Shown here in pieces: positions 19,834 through 28,766 of a stretch of DNA of 64,000 nt (position 1 is its first letter; each line of letters starts with the position of its first letter). Origin of the DNA: Acidobacteriaceae bacterium. GTDB lineage: Bacteria > Acidobacteriota > Terriglobia > Terriglobales > Acidobacteriaceae. The notes under the pieces were generated by a model that saw nothing but the letters and a program-made list of their open reading frames with translations, made no database searches and was not told where the DNA came from. A program made the translations under genes and the position numbers. The stretch is taken from assembly GCA_903642225.1 (NCBI GenBank), contig CAHJWI010000020.1:1-64000 (forward strand). Direction: 5' to 3'.

Positions 19834-19907
19834 ATCAGTGTAGGCGGGGACGTTGCGTGCGATGAAGCAGACTGGCGGCTTTGACGTGCGGCGTGCAAGC
19901 GGCAGGT

Positions 19908-20114
19908 TCAGGGGTGCAAGGCAGTAGCCTGAGACTCTTCTTCGGCCGCGTCCGCTTCAGTCGCGGCACGTACTTGCGAAGCCTGCGCAAAGGCATCGCT
20001 TTTTTCCGCACAGTCAATCACGTCCTGCTCATTAAGCAGGGCTTCCCGACCGTCCTTCAGCGTAACGAACAGGCCGTCGGGAACAACGTCTGCATGTTTG
20101 ATCTGATAGCTCAT
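19908..20114 (-). CDS. Small soluble protein of unknown function
   Basis: 68 aa. The first half (HADVVPDGLFVTLKDGREAL) reads as two beta strands with a DG turn, like the small DUF2442-type fold, followed by LNEQDVIDCAEKSDAFAQA and an acidic, Gln/Ala-rich tail. GGAAG lies upstream of the ATG. Not firmly assignable. It lies between the P450 gene and a small membrane protein gene on the same strand. Confidence 0.6.
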   Translation of the reverse strand: MSYQIKHADVVPDGLFVTLKDGREALLNEQDVIDCAEKSDAFAQASQVRAATEADAAEEESQATALHP

Positions 20115-20184
20115 GGGACAGGACTTCCTTTCGGCACGATGGCTGTTGAATCGATGACATCCAGAGAAATCTTACGCCAAAAGT

Positions 20185-20454
20185 TCACGGGCGCTGCACG
20201 ATGTCCCGATGATGGGCCAACCACGTATAGGTGGGGATGGCGCCAGTGGAGAAGACGCGGCGATTGCAGAGGCGGGATTGCACGTCGGGTTCGCCGTAAT
20301 CCTCTTTCTGGCCCTTCAATTCCATCACGGTGAAGACGTTGATGTCCACCTGGCCCGTGGGAAAGCCGCGCGCTGCCCAGACGAGGTAGTCGAGGGCAAG
20401 CACGGTCGCCGGGATGAGAACGAGCGCGAGCAGGATGCGGCCAGCCCAGGTCAC
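20185..20454 (-). CDS. Small membrane-anchored protein
   Basis: 89 aa starting at GTG. One N-terminal membrane helix (ILLALVLIPATVLALDYLVWAA, about 7-28) precedes a soluble domain with FPTGQVDINVFTVMEL, two cysteine-free strands and an IPTYTWLAHHRD end. The GTGA start overlaps the TGA stop of the DUF5666-type gene upstream, so it is co-translated with it and may help anchor or export that protein. Function unknown. Confidence 0.7.
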   Translation of the reverse strand: MTWAGRILLALVLIPATVLALDYLVWAARGFPTGQVDINVFTVMELKGQKEDYGEPDVQSRLCNRRVFSTGAIPTYTWLAHHRDIVQRP

Positions 20455-21278
20455 GGCTGTTGCGGCGGAGGGCCACCGGCGGGCGCACCGGCCGGGCTTG
20501 CGGGGCGTGGGCGCGGCGTGTTGATGTGGAGCTCTGTGGGGGTAAAGGCGCCGGCCTTGATGGACCCAAGGCCAGCCACGTTGTCCCCCACCTTTACGTC
20601 GGCGAGGGTGATGGACTCACCGTCGTTGCCGGAGCCGGGGTTGCCGCCGGAGGTTTCGTTAGGCTGACCACCCTGCTGGCCTCGCCTGCCGCCGCCACCG
20701 CCACCAAAGCCGCCGCCAGTGCCCATGCCGCTGAACTCTGCAGGCAGGCGACCGCCGCGCTTGATGGATGTTGTTTCGTCGAGAGCCATCGTTTGGGCGA
20801 CCTTATCGGGCCGCAGAACGGTCAGTCTGGTGTCTTCAATCGAGGTGATTTTGCCGACGATGTACGTTTTGCCGAGGTTGGCCTTGAGTTTGGCCACTTG
20901 CGCCGCCGAGACACCGGCGATCATCATGGCGTGAATCTCGTGCTTGTTACCGTCGGGCATGCCCATGACGCCAACTTCGTCACCGGCCTTCAGGTCAGCA
21001 ATTTTGACGGGCTGTCGGTCGATGTTGATCCGGGTATTGTCGGTGGAAAACACGGTCCAGGTGTCACCAGCCTCAGCCTTAATGGTGACGTTTGCACCAC
21101 TGGTGGCGACGACGGTGCCACGGATGCCGCGGCCCCGTCCCATGCCGGGGATGCGCTCACCGTTCTGCCGGGGCGTGCCAGCCGTGTCGTCCTGCGCGTG
21201 CAGAACTGCGGTGGATGGGCCGGCAATTGCGATGAGAACGGCAAGGTGGGCGAGCGAACGTATGATGGCGCGGTTCAT
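20451..21278 (-). CDS. Secreted DUF5666-type protein
   Basis: 275 aa. A signal peptide (LAHLAVLIAIAGPSTAVLHAQ) is followed by repeats of a small beta-barrel module with the DUF5666 pattern: GTVVATSGANVTIKAEAGDTW, then IADLKAGDEVGVMG, and a second copy VGKITSIEDTRLTVLRPD with a late VKVGDNVAGLGSI. A glycine- and arginine-rich spacer (GTGGGFGGGGGGRRGQQGG) separates the modules, and the end is Pro/Ala-rich. Such proteins are periplasmic or extracellular with unknown ligands. It forms an operon with the small membrane protein downstream. Confidence 0.82.
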   Translation of the reverse strand: MNRAIIRSLAHLAVLIAIAGPSTAVLHAQDDTAGTPRQNGERIPGMGRGRGIRGTVVATSGANVTIKAEAGDTWTVFSTDNTRINIDRQPVKIADLKAGDEVGVMGMPDGNKHEIHAMMIAGVSAAQVAKLKANLGKTYIVGKITSIEDTRLTVLRPDKVAQTMALDETTSIKRGGRLPAEFSGMGTGGGFGGGGGGRRGQQGGQPNETSGGNPGSGNDGESITLADVKVGDNVAGLGSIKAGAFTPTELHINTPRPRPASPAGAPAGGPPPQQP

Positions 21279-21472
21279 GGGTCTGTCCCCGGGAGCTTCG
21301 TCTGTTCAGACGCGGCCCCATCGGAAAAGACGCGTTGGAGGCTGCGGCCCGGCGCATGGACGAGCGCCGTTTGAGGCGACAGGTGGACGGGCCAGTCAGT
21401 CCTATGTGCGGCAAACTTCGCCGGCAACCGTGGGCAGACACCGGAGTCCCGGCGTCCGCCCACATCCCGCAG

Positions 21473-21862
21473 CTACGACAGGAGTGGAAGCTGGATGGTA
21501 GTGCCGACGGGGATGTTATTGGCGTCGGCGTGGTTTGCTTCTGCGACCTTGGGATAGAGGTTGGCGTGGCCATAAAAGCGAAGACAAACAGCGCTGAGCG
21601 TATCGCCGGACTTGATGGTGTAGGGCTGAGCGTCTCCGCCAGTCACTTGCATTTGGATATCGAAATCGGAGTAGGACGGATCGACCCGCTTGATGATGTC
21701 CCAGATGCGATTGGAGACGACCTTGGAGGGCACGCTGCACTTGAGGGCAAGCTTGTCGCCCTCCATGAAAATGCCTTCCATCTTTGCGCCTACATCACTG
21801 AAGCTGGTGAGTTCCGCGCCCACCGGGGCGTACTTCTGTTCCAACGCTGCCTGATCTGCCAT
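21473..21862 (-). CDS. LysM domain protein
   Basis: 129 aa without a signal peptide. A front domain (LKCSVPSKVVSNRIWDIIKRV, FDIQMQVTG) resembles the BON-like part of the E. coli potassium-binding protein Kbp/YgaU. The C-terminal 50 residues are one LysM module: YTIKSGDTLSAVCLRFYG, LYPKVAEANH and VGTTIQLP. LysM binds GlcNAc-containing polymers such as peptidoglycan. The Kbp-like order BON-LysM suggests an intracellular ion-sensing role instead, but this is inference. Confidence 0.85.
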   Translation of the reverse strand: MADQAALEQKYAPVGAELTSFSDVGAKMEGIFMEGDKLALKCSVPSKVVSNRIWDIIKRVDPSYSDFDIQMQVTGGDAQPYTIKSGDTLSAVCLRFYGHANLYPKVAEANHADANNIPVGTTIQLPLLS

Positions 21863-21981
21863 GTGTGTTTCCCTCGTGTTCGGGCAGGTGCTGCAGTCGT
21901 ATGTTCGACGTGCGCCCCGCTTGCCAGACCGTTGGATGCAGACAGTGTGACAAGGTGGGCGGGGAAGATGATCGAACAGGT

Positions 21982-24552
21982 TTATTTTGCGGAAGCCGTC
22001 GGAGTGCCGAGAGCAAGCTCGATGAGGGCGCGCTCTTCAAGCTCATGCGCCTTGGCAGAGCCGGTGGCGGGGCTGGCGGCGGCGGACCGCTTGATGCTGA
22101 GGACGCGCTTGCTGCCGGCTGCGCGTTTAAGCAGGGGGAAGACAAAGGTGAAAGCACCCATGTTGGCCGGCTCCTCCTGCACCCAGACGATCTCCTCCGC
22201 GTGCGGGTAGTGGGCCAGGGCGGCTTCGACCTCTTTTGCGGGCCAGGGGTAGAGTTGCTCCACAAAGACGATGGCGGTGGAATAGTCCCCGCGCTTTGCC
22301 CGTTCCACGCGCAGGTTGTGGCCGATTTTGCCGGTGCAGATCAGCACGCGGCGCGGGTCAGTGGCTTCCGTGTCGACAAGCACCTTGTGGAAGCGAGGGA
22401 CGGTGAAGTCGGCCAACGGCGAGATGGCGTCCGGGTGGCGCAGCATGCTTTTGGGCGTGAAGACGATCAGCGGCTTGCGGAAAGGCGACATGGCTTGGCG
22501 GCGTAGCAGGTGGAAGTATTGCGCGGCGTTTGAGGGCTGGGCGACGATCATGTTGTCGGTGGCGCAGAGCTGCAGGTAACGTTCGATGCGGGCGGAGGAG
22601 TGCTCCGGACCCTGACCTTCGTAGCCGTGGGGGAGAAGAAGTGTGAGGCCGGATTGCAGGCCCCACTTGGCCTCGCCGGCGGCGATGAACTGGTCGATGA
22701 TGATCTGCGCGCCGTTGGCGAAGTCGCCGAACTGGGCCTCCCACAGGACGAGGGCCTCGGGAAAGTCGCGGGAGAAGCCGTACTCAAAGCCGAGGACGCC
22801 GGCTTCGCTGAGCATGGAGTTGTAAACCTCGAAGCGAGCCTGGTCCGGCTGCAGGTTGGCGAGTGGCGAGTAGCGGAATTCGGTTTCGGTATCGACCCAA
22901 ACAGCGTGACGCTGGTTGAAGGTGCCGCGCTGGGTGTCCTGGCCGCTGAGGCGGACGGGGGTGCCGGTGGTGAGCAGCGACGCGTAGGCGAGCAGCTCGG
23001 CCATGCCGTAGTCGAAGGGCCGGGTTCCCTCGCCCATTTCCTCGCGCTGTTTCAACAGGCCTCTGACTTTGGGGTGGATGTGAAAGTCTGGAGGGACCGC
23101 GACGAGGCCGCTGACGAGCTGCTGGATCTTTTCGGCGGAGAGGCCGGTCGCCACGTCGAGTTCGCCGGTGAGGCGACCCGGCTTGTAGGGATGCCAGTAC
23201 TCCGGCAGTTCGCTCAGCACGGGTGCGTGCTCAGCCTCTTTGCTGTGGGACTGGTCGTCAAGCAGTTGCTTCTGGATGGCGGCGATCTGTGCCGCTGCGT
23301 CCGTGCCGATGCGGGCAGCGTAGCTTTTGTACAGCGCTGGCGTTTGCTTGATGCGGGCGTAGCGGCGGGGCTGGGTGACGGTGGGGTCGTCGACTTCGGA
23401 GTGGCCGTGGCGACGGTAGCCGACCAGGTCGATGACGACGTCAGAGGCGAAGGCGGCGCGATACTCCGCGGCGATTTTTGCGACGCGCATGACTGCGTCC
23501 GGATCTTCAGCATTGACGTGGAAGATGGGGATTGGCAGGCGCTTGGCGATATCTGTGGAGAAGCGAGAGGAGTTGGATTCCTGCGGTTCCGCGGTGAAGC
23601 CGAGCAGGTTGTTGACGACGACCTGGATCGTGCCGCCGACCTCGTAGCCGGCGATGGTGGCAAGGTCCAGCGTCTCTGCCCAGATGCCCTGACCGGCGAA
23701 GGCGGCATCGCCGTGGATGATGAGCGGCAGCACACGGGCCTGGCCGCCCTTGTCTTTCCCGCCGCTGTTCAGGCGCATCTGGCGCGCTCGTGCACGACCC
23801 ATCACGACGGGATCCACGGCCTCAAGGTGCGAGGGATTGCTGGCGAGGTGAAGCGCGATCTGACCTCCGCCGGGAGCGGTGTAAGTACCAGTCGCGCCCT
23901 GGTGGTACTTGACGTCGCCGCCGCCCAGGTGCGAGCGCGGATCGACATCCTCAAACTTGGTGAAAATCTCCGTGGCGCTGCGGCCCACGGTGTTGACCAT
24001 GACGTTTAGCCGGCCGCGGTGGCTCATGGCAAAGGTGCAGCGCTCTACGCCCAGGCCGGCGGATGTCTCGAAGATGCGATCCAGGAACGGGATGAGCACG
24101 GTGAGGCCCTCAAGCGAAAAGCGCTTGGTGCCGAGGTAGCGCTGCTGGATGGTCTGCTCGAAGAGGTCCGCACGGATCAGTTCCGTGAGCGTGTGCGCCT
24201 GCTGTGCCGGCGTCTCGGTATGCACCTGCTCCATGGCGTTCTGAAGCCATTCGCGGCGCTCGGGGCTGGCAATGTGGCTGAACTCCAGCGCGATGGTGCC
24301 GCAGTAAAAGGCACGCGCCTCGGCGGCTATGGTGTCCGAACCCTCAGGCAGATCGACGGGGAAAGGCTCGGGCGGAAGGTACTGCTCCAGCGGATCGAGC
24401 GAAGCCTGCAGGTAGCCCCAGCGGCGGAAGATTTCAAAGACCGTGGTGCGTAGTTGCCCATCAGCGTTCTGTGGTGGAACGAAGTTTTCGACGGAAATTG
24501 CTACTTCTTTGTCACTTGCAGGCTTGCCCTGCACCTTTGCCCTGGTGGCCAT
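21982..24552 (-). CDS. sucA: 2-oxoglutarate dehydrogenase E1 component
   Basis: The thiamine-diphosphate subunit that decarboxylates 2-oxoglutarate in the TCA cycle. About 856 aa. Typical blocks: VLIPFLDRIFETSAGLG, FAMSHRGRLNVMVN, KYHQGATG, LASNPSHLEAVDPVV, IIHGDAAFAGQGIWAETL, FHVNAEDPDAV, DLVGYRRHGHSEVDDP, GQDTQRGTFNQRH, and EAQFGDFANGAQIIIDQF. The start ATG at 24552 has GAGGAT just upstream; an in-frame ATG lies 6 codons earlier. The N-terminal E2-binding segment of proteobacterial SucA is short here. No sucB or lpd is adjacent. Confidence 0.96.
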   Translation of the reverse strand: MATRAKVQGKPASDKEVAISVENFVPPQNADGQLRTTVFEIFRRWGYLQASLDPLEQYLPPEPFPVDLPEGSDTIAAEARAFYCGTIALEFSHIASPERREWLQNAMEQVHTETPAQQAHTLTELIRADLFEQTIQQRYLGTKRFSLEGLTVLIPFLDRIFETSAGLGVERCTFAMSHRGRLNVMVNTVGRSATEIFTKFEDVDPRSHLGGGDVKYHQGATGTYTAPGGGQIALHLASNPSHLEAVDPVVMGRARARQMRLNSGGKDKGGQARVLPLIIHGDAAFAGQGIWAETLDLATIAGYEVGGTIQVVVNNLLGFTAEPQESNSSRFSTDIAKRLPIPIFHVNAEDPDAVMRVAKIAAEYRAAFASDVVIDLVGYRRHGHSEVDDPTVTQPRRYARIKQTPALYKSYAARIGTDAAAQIAAIQKQLLDDQSHSKEAEHAPVLSELPEYWHPYKPGRLTGELDVATGLSAEKIQQLVSGLVAVPPDFHIHPKVRGLLKQREEMGEGTRPFDYGMAELLAYASLLTTGTPVRLSGQDTQRGTFNQRHAVWVDTETEFRYSPLANLQPDQARFEVYNSMLSEAGVLGFEYGFSRDFPEALVLWEAQFGDFANGAQIIIDQFIAAGEAKWGLQSGLTLLLPHGYEGQGPEHSSARIERYLQLCATDNMIVAQPSNAAQYFHLLRRQAMSPFRKPLIVFTPKSMLRHPDAISPLADFTVPRFHKVLVDTEATDPRRVLICTGKIGHNLRVERAKRGDYSTAIVFVEQLYPWPAKEVEAALAHYPHAEEIVWVQEEPANMGAFTFVFPLLKRAAGSKRVLSIKRSAAASPATGSAKAHELEERALIELALGTPTASAK

Positions 24553-24657
24553 GAATCCTCGCATATCCATGGTATGCCTGAGCGTTGGTCATTCCAACCC
24601 CAAAGCGGAGCATATGGACGAACGTGCTTTCCCATACGCGAACACGGCAACCAGTGC

Positions 24658-25008
24658 CTACTTGGCCGTGACCTGCAGAGTGAATGTCGTCGGCAGCGTG
24701 GCGGCACCTGCAAGGCCGCCCTCATTGTCGTAGATGGCGATGGCGTAGGTGCCGACGGGGAGGTTTGCAGGCGCGTTCGTCGTGAGCGTTGTGGACGACA
24801 CAAAGGTTGTGGGCTGCCCTACGCCGTTCAGCGTAACACTCATATTCTTGTTGAACTGCGTTCCGGCGACGGTGATGGGCGTTGCCGAGGCGCTGGCTAC
24901 GATCGTGCTGGGTGTGACTGCCGTTACGGAAAGCAGTTGCAGGCTGCTGGAACAACCGGTGAAGATTAGAAGACCGCCCAGTGCCACGGCAGGACGCAGA
25001 GATTGCAT
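24658..25008 (-). CDS. Lipoprotein with an IPT/TIG-like domain
   Basis: 116 aa. The signal ends in a lipobox (LIFTGC), so the mature N-terminal Cys would be lipidated. The rest is a single Ig-like IPT/TIG domain: VTAVTPSTIVASASATPITV, GTQFNKNMSVTLNGVGQ, TTLTTNAPANLPVGTYAIAI. Such domains are structural or binding modules on the cell surface. It is probably a stand-alone gene upstream of sucA. Confidence 0.85.
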   Translation of the reverse strand: MQSLRPAVALGGLLIFTGCSSSLQLLSVTAVTPSTIVASASATPITVAGTQFNKNMSVTLNGVGQPTTFVSSTTLTTNAPANLPVGTYAIAIYDNEGGLAGAATLPTTFTLQVTAK

Positions 25009-25144
25009 GGCGGTAGTGTAGCTCCCGCCGATGTTCGCCGAAAAAAGGCTTCAGGCAGAAGGCCGGGAGACAACGTCATTGCAGGGCTACGCGTCCTAGC
25101 TTATGAAGCGAAGAAACAGCGAATACAATTTGCTTGAGGATCCC

Positions 25145-25816
25145 ATGTCAGAACGTACCGTGGAACTGGATGCACCCGTACTTACCGACGAGACTGCCGA
25201 TGCCCTGCGTGCGGCAACCGACCGCGCAGAACGCGCAGAAACCGAGCTGGCACACCTGAAAGCGGCTGCATCACATAACCCGTCGGCTCCGAAAGATGCT
25301 CCTGACGCGGCTGTGCATACCGATGACCTGAAGCAGCCGCCGACTCCAAGCACAGCGCGCAATGCTGCTGGCTATGACAACGCAACAGCCGTGACCGAAC
25401 GTGGATCAGCAGGCCGTGCCGAGCAGGAGGGAGATGGCGTAGACGAGCTGCGCAAGGACCCCATGATGGCGCACCTATTAGACAGTCTGGACGCGGGTAC
25501 CGACGTTGGCCACTATGGCCGGTTGGTCTTTGCCATGGTGGCGCGGCACTTCTTGCCGCACGCCGACGTGATTGCCTGGATGACCAAGGACAGCGACTTC
25601 AATGAAGAGCAGGCGCAGCAGATGCTGCAGCAGGTGGAGGGACGTGATTACACCCCGCCTCGGCGAGAGCGTTTGCTGCAGTGGCAGAAGGAACAGGAGT
25701 TCGCGTTCATGGACGTGCACGATCCGGACAGCGGCAACCTATACCGCAACCTGGAGTTCCCGAAAGAGGTGTACGACCACATCGGACACTACCAGGGCGC
25801 GAAGGCGTCAGAGTAA
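25145..25816 (+). CDS. Hypothetical cytoplasmic protein
   Basis: 223 aa from the ATG preceded by GAGGA; an in-frame ATG at 25103 is less likely. The N-terminal 100 residues are Ala/Thr/Asp-rich with a likely coiled coil (ALRAATDRAERAETELAHLK). The C-terminal 120 residues look folded and conserved: DPMMAHLLDSLDAGTDVGHY, GRLVFAMVARHFL, DVIAWMTKDSDFNEEQAQQM, PPRRERLLQWQ, then GNLYRNLEFPKEVYDHIGHY. I recall similar DPMMAHLLDSL proteins from other Acidobacteria, function unknown. Confidence 0.72.
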   Translation: MSERTVELDAPVLTDETADALRAATDRAERAETELAHLKAAASHNPSAPKDAPDAAVHTDDLKQPPTPSTARNAAGYDNATAVTERGSAGRAEQEGDGVDELRKDPMMAHLLDSLDAGTDVGHYGRLVFAMVARHFLPHADVIAWMTKDSDFNEEQAQQMLQQVEGRDYTPPRRERLLQWQKEQEFAFMDVHDPDSGNLYRNLEFPKEVYDHIGHYQGAKASE

Positions 25817-25878
25817 GCCTGACATTCCAGCTCGGAGCATGCCACACCTGCTGCGGGGTATGGCAAGTTCGTTTCAAG

Positions 25879-26667
25879 CTAGCCGGTCTTCGCTGTTCGA
25901 ACCATGGTGACCAACTGCTGGCGGACCTCCGCGGCGGAACGCGCCGGTTCGGGGTAGTTGATGCGGGCGCCTTTCATGCCCTCCGCAGTTGTCAGGCGGA
26001 GGGTGAAGCCGAGGCGATCGACGGAGGTCATGGCAGCTTGCGTGGCGTCGATGTGCGTGTGCGTGTGCGCCAGCAGGATCATGCTTTCGACGTGGTCGGC
26101 ATTCATGTGAGCAAGGATGCCGGCGGCGCTGTCCATGAGCGGGTCCGGATGCGCGTGCATGTAGTCCTCTGCGGTGACCCAGCCCATGACGCCGAAGCCG
26201 CCCACGTAGTACACGTCGATCGGGTTGAGGCGGAAGAAGTGGAAGTCGGAGAAGCTGACCCAGTTGCGGCTGTTCTGGTGGCGGGCAAGATAGCTGTCGC
26301 GGGCTGCGGGTGCGTCCGACTCCGGTACCGGCAGGGCCTCGCCGACGAGCGTGGCGCGGGCTGCGCCGAGCGGCTCGCCGTCGGTGCTAGGCTGGGTGAG
26401 GAAGAGGCTGCATCGTGGATCGGCGCGTAGGTTGTGGGTGTGCATCGCCATGTTGCTGATGAGAAAGATGGGGCGGCCATGGATGTCAAGCGCATATGGC
26501 ATGAGCGATCCGAAGGGGAAGCCGGGCTGCTTCTTCGACACTGTAGAAAGCATGGCGGTGCTGCCCTGGGCGGCAAGGGTACGGACGCGTTCGGCGTACG
26601 TGGGCTCTTCAAGAACCGGCAACGGCGGGCCGGTGTAGGCGTGCTGGCGGGGCGCGGTGGTGGACAT
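25879..26667 (-). CDS. HugZ-like haem-binding / flavin-reductase-fold protein
   Basis: 262 aa. The first 160 residues are a split-barrel (pyridoxamine-phosphate-oxidase-like) domain: AERVRTLAAQGSTAMLSTV, GFPFGSLMPYALD, IFLISNMAMHTHNL, RCSLFLTQP. The C-terminal 80 residues are a DUF2470-type domain (AAGILAHMNADHVESMILLA and DRLGFTLRLTTAEG). This pair occurs in HugZ-type haem-degrading enzymes and in plant glutamyl-tRNA reductase-binding proteins. The His in MNADH is the usual haem-contact region. Actual haem cleavage cannot be judged by eye. Confidence 0.85.
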   Translation of the reverse strand: MSTTAPRQHAYTGPPLPVLEEPTYAERVRTLAAQGSTAMLSTVSKKQPGFPFGSLMPYALDIHGRPIFLISNMAMHTHNLRADPRCSLFLTQPSTDGEPLGAARATLVGEALPVPESDAPAARDSYLARHQNSRNWVSFSDFHFFRLNPIDVYYVGGFGVMGWVTAEDYMHAHPDPLMDSAAGILAHMNADHVESMILLAHTHTHIDATQAAMTSVDRLGFTLRLTTAEGMKGARINYPEPARSAAEVRQQLVTMVRTAKTG

Positions 26668-26696
26668 GGGTCCCTCTATCGCATTCTATGACTCTC

Positions 26697-26736
26697 AAGG
26701 CGGCGGCTCCGACTTGTAGAAGCCACACCGCCGCCT
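26697..26736 (-). terminator. GC-rich hairpin downstream of pgm
   Basis: AAGGCGGCGG and CCGCCGCCTT form a perfect 10-bp stem around a 20-base loop, 72 bp after the pgm stop. No T-run follows. Placement suggests a terminator for pgm, or insulation of the following leftward gene. Confidence 0.5.
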
Positions 26737-26807
26737 TCTTCAGGCCATCACTAAAGCGGGCGAAGTATTTCTTCGGTCGCTTGGGAGCGGGCGCACGTTA
26801 CACCGCA

Positions 26808-28529
26808 TCACGCCTTAAGCGCGGCATCGACCAAGGCTTTGGCTTCCTGCTGTATTTGTTTCAGGTGGTCTTCGCCTTGGAAGCTTTCAGCGTAGATTTT
26901 GTAGACGTCCTCTGTTCCTGACGGGCGGGCGGCGAACCAGCCGTTGGCGGTGGCGACTTTGAGGCCGCCGATGGGAGCGTTGTTGCCGGGTGCGTTGGTG
27001 AGGACGGCGGTGATGGGCTCGTCGGCGAGTTCCTTTGTAGTGACCTGCGACGGGCTGAGCTTTGCCAGCCTTGCCTTCTGGTCCTTGGTGGCGGCTGCGT
27101 CGATGCGCTGGTAGACGGGGTTGCCGTATTTTTCAGTGAGGGTTTTGTAGCGCTCGCCGGGGTCCTTGCCGGTGCGTGCGGTGATCTCGGCGGAGAGCAG
27201 GCCCATGATGGGGCCGTCCTTGTCGGTGGACCAGCTGCCGCCATTGAACTTGAGGAAGGACGCGCCTGCGCTCTCTTCGCCGCCGAAGCCGAGGGAGCCG
27301 TCGGACAGGCCGCTGACGAACCACTTGAAGCCGACGGGGACTTCGAGGACCTTGCGGCCGATGCCGGCGGCGACGCGGTCGATCATGCTGGAGGAGACGA
27401 GGGTTTTGCCGACGGCTGCGTCGTTGCGCCACTGCGGGCGGTTCTCGAAGAGGTATTCGATGGCGACGGAAAGGTAGTGGTTGGGGTTGAGCAGACCGAC
27501 GGATCTGGCGACGATGCCGTGACGGTCGTGGTCGGTGTCGCAGGCCCAGCTGACGGTGTATTTGTCCTTGTTGGCGATCATGCCGGCCATGGCGAAGGGG
27601 CTGGAGCAGTCCATGCGGATCTTGCCGTCCCAGTCGATGTGCATGAAGCGGAAGGTGGCGTCGACGGTGGTGGAGAGGACGGTGAGAGGGAGCTTCCACT
27701 GGTCGGCGATGCGCGGCCAGAACTCGACGCCGGCGCCGCCGAGAGGGTCGACGGCAAAGGTGAGGCCGGAGTTGCGGATGGCTTCCATGTCGATGATCCC
27801 GTCGAGGTCGCCGACGTATTCGCCGATGTAGTCGTGGGGTTTTGTGGTTTCCGCCTTCAGGGCCTGGGCGAAGGGGACGCGCTTGACGCCGCTGAGCTTT
27901 GCGGCAAGGATTGCGTTGGCGCGGTCCTGCACGGTTTTGGTGACGTCGGTGTCTGCGGGGCCGCCGTTGGGCGGGTTGTACTTGAAGCCGCCGTCCTCTG
28001 GCGGGTTGTGCGAGGGTGTGATGACGATGCCGTCGGCGAGGCCGGGGCCGGCGAGGTCCTTGCCGGCGTTGTAGACGAGGATGGCGTGGGAGAGCGCGGG
28101 CGTGGGGGTGTAGCCGTAGTTGCCGGCAGTTCCCTGCACCTGCGTTCCCTGCTCGGTGCCGCTGCCTGCGTCGATGCGGGTTTCGACGTTGTTGGCTGCG
28201 AGGACCTCGAGCGCTGTGCGGAAGGCTGGCTCGGACAGGCCATGGGTGTCCATGGCGAGAAAGAGGGGGCCGGTGTAGCCCTTGCTGGTGCGGTATTCGA
28301 CGATGGCCTGGGTGATGGCCAGGATGTGGTCCTCGTTAAACGCAGCGTTAAAGGCCGACCCGCGGTGACCGCTGGTGCCGAAGCTGACCTTCTGGGCGGG
28401 GTCGGCGGGGTCGGGGTGCAGCGTGTAGTAGGCGGAGATGAGGCGGGGCAGGTCGACGAGCGAGTGCAGGCCGGGCAGCTGGCCGGGCTGGTTGGCGGGG
28501 CTGGTGGCTGGGTTCGGAAGTGTGCTCAT
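26808..28529 (-). CDS. pgm: Phosphoglucomutase (alpha-D-glucose phosphate-specific)
   Basis: 573 aa, close to E. coli Pgm in length and order. The phosphoserine loop FGTSGHRGS lies near residue 50, [15 protein letters not shown] follows, then [21 protein letters not shown] and the metal-binding CDTDHDRHG (near 310). The sugar-binding GFGGEESAG and the C-terminal phosphate-binding [14 protein letters not shown] close the set. It interconverts glucose-1- and glucose-6-phosphate, linking glycolysis to glycogen and sugar-nucleotide synthesis, and so could feed the glycan operon at 46-56 kb. Confidence 0.97.
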   Translation of the reverse strand: MSTLPNPATSPANQPGQLPGLHSLVDLPRLISAYYTLHPDPADPAQKVSFGTSGHRGSAFNAAFNEDHILAITQAIVEYRTSKGYTGPLFLAMDTHGLSEPAFRTALEVLAANNVETRIDAGSGTEQGTQVQGTAGNYGYTPTPALSHAILVYNAGKDLAGPGLADGIVITPSHNPPEDGGFKYNPPNGGPADTDVTKTVQDRANAILAAKLSGVKRVPFAQALKAETTKPHDYIGEYVGDLDGIIDMEAIRNSGLTFAVDPLGGAGVEFWPRIADQWKLPLTVLSTTVDATFRFMHIDWDGKIRMDCSSPFAMAGMIANKDKYTVSWACDTDHDRHGIVARSVGLLNPNHYLSVAIEYLFENRPQWRNDAAVGKTLVSSSMIDRVAAGIGRKVLEVPVGFKWFVSGLSDGSLGFGGEESAGASFLKFNGGSWSTDKDGPIMGLLSAEITARTGKDPGERYKTLTEKYGNPVYQRIDAAATKDQKARLAKLSPSQVTTKELADEPITAVLTNAPGNNAPIGGLKVATANGWFAARPSGTEDVYKIYAESFQGEDHLKQIQQEAKALVDAALKA

Positions 28530-28766
28530 GAAGAGTTTGCTCCTGGAAATTGGCTATTGCGGGCGGATACGGCTGCCGGGAAGTCGACCTGAGTGTATCG
28601 CGCAGCAAGGGACGTGGATTGTGTCAATACGAAAGTTGCACGGAGGCTGGTGAAGTTTTCTACAATGGGAGTCTCCCTTGGCACCGCATGCCGAGCGTGG
28701 GTCCGGACAGCACAGAGACCGCGCAGGCCGGCACCGCAAGACCTGTGTCCGCGTTTTGAGGACGTG

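Noticed and set aside
27477-28592. 371-codon plus-strand open frame over pgm
   Set aside because: Antisense shadow of phosphoglucomutase; no recognisable domains.
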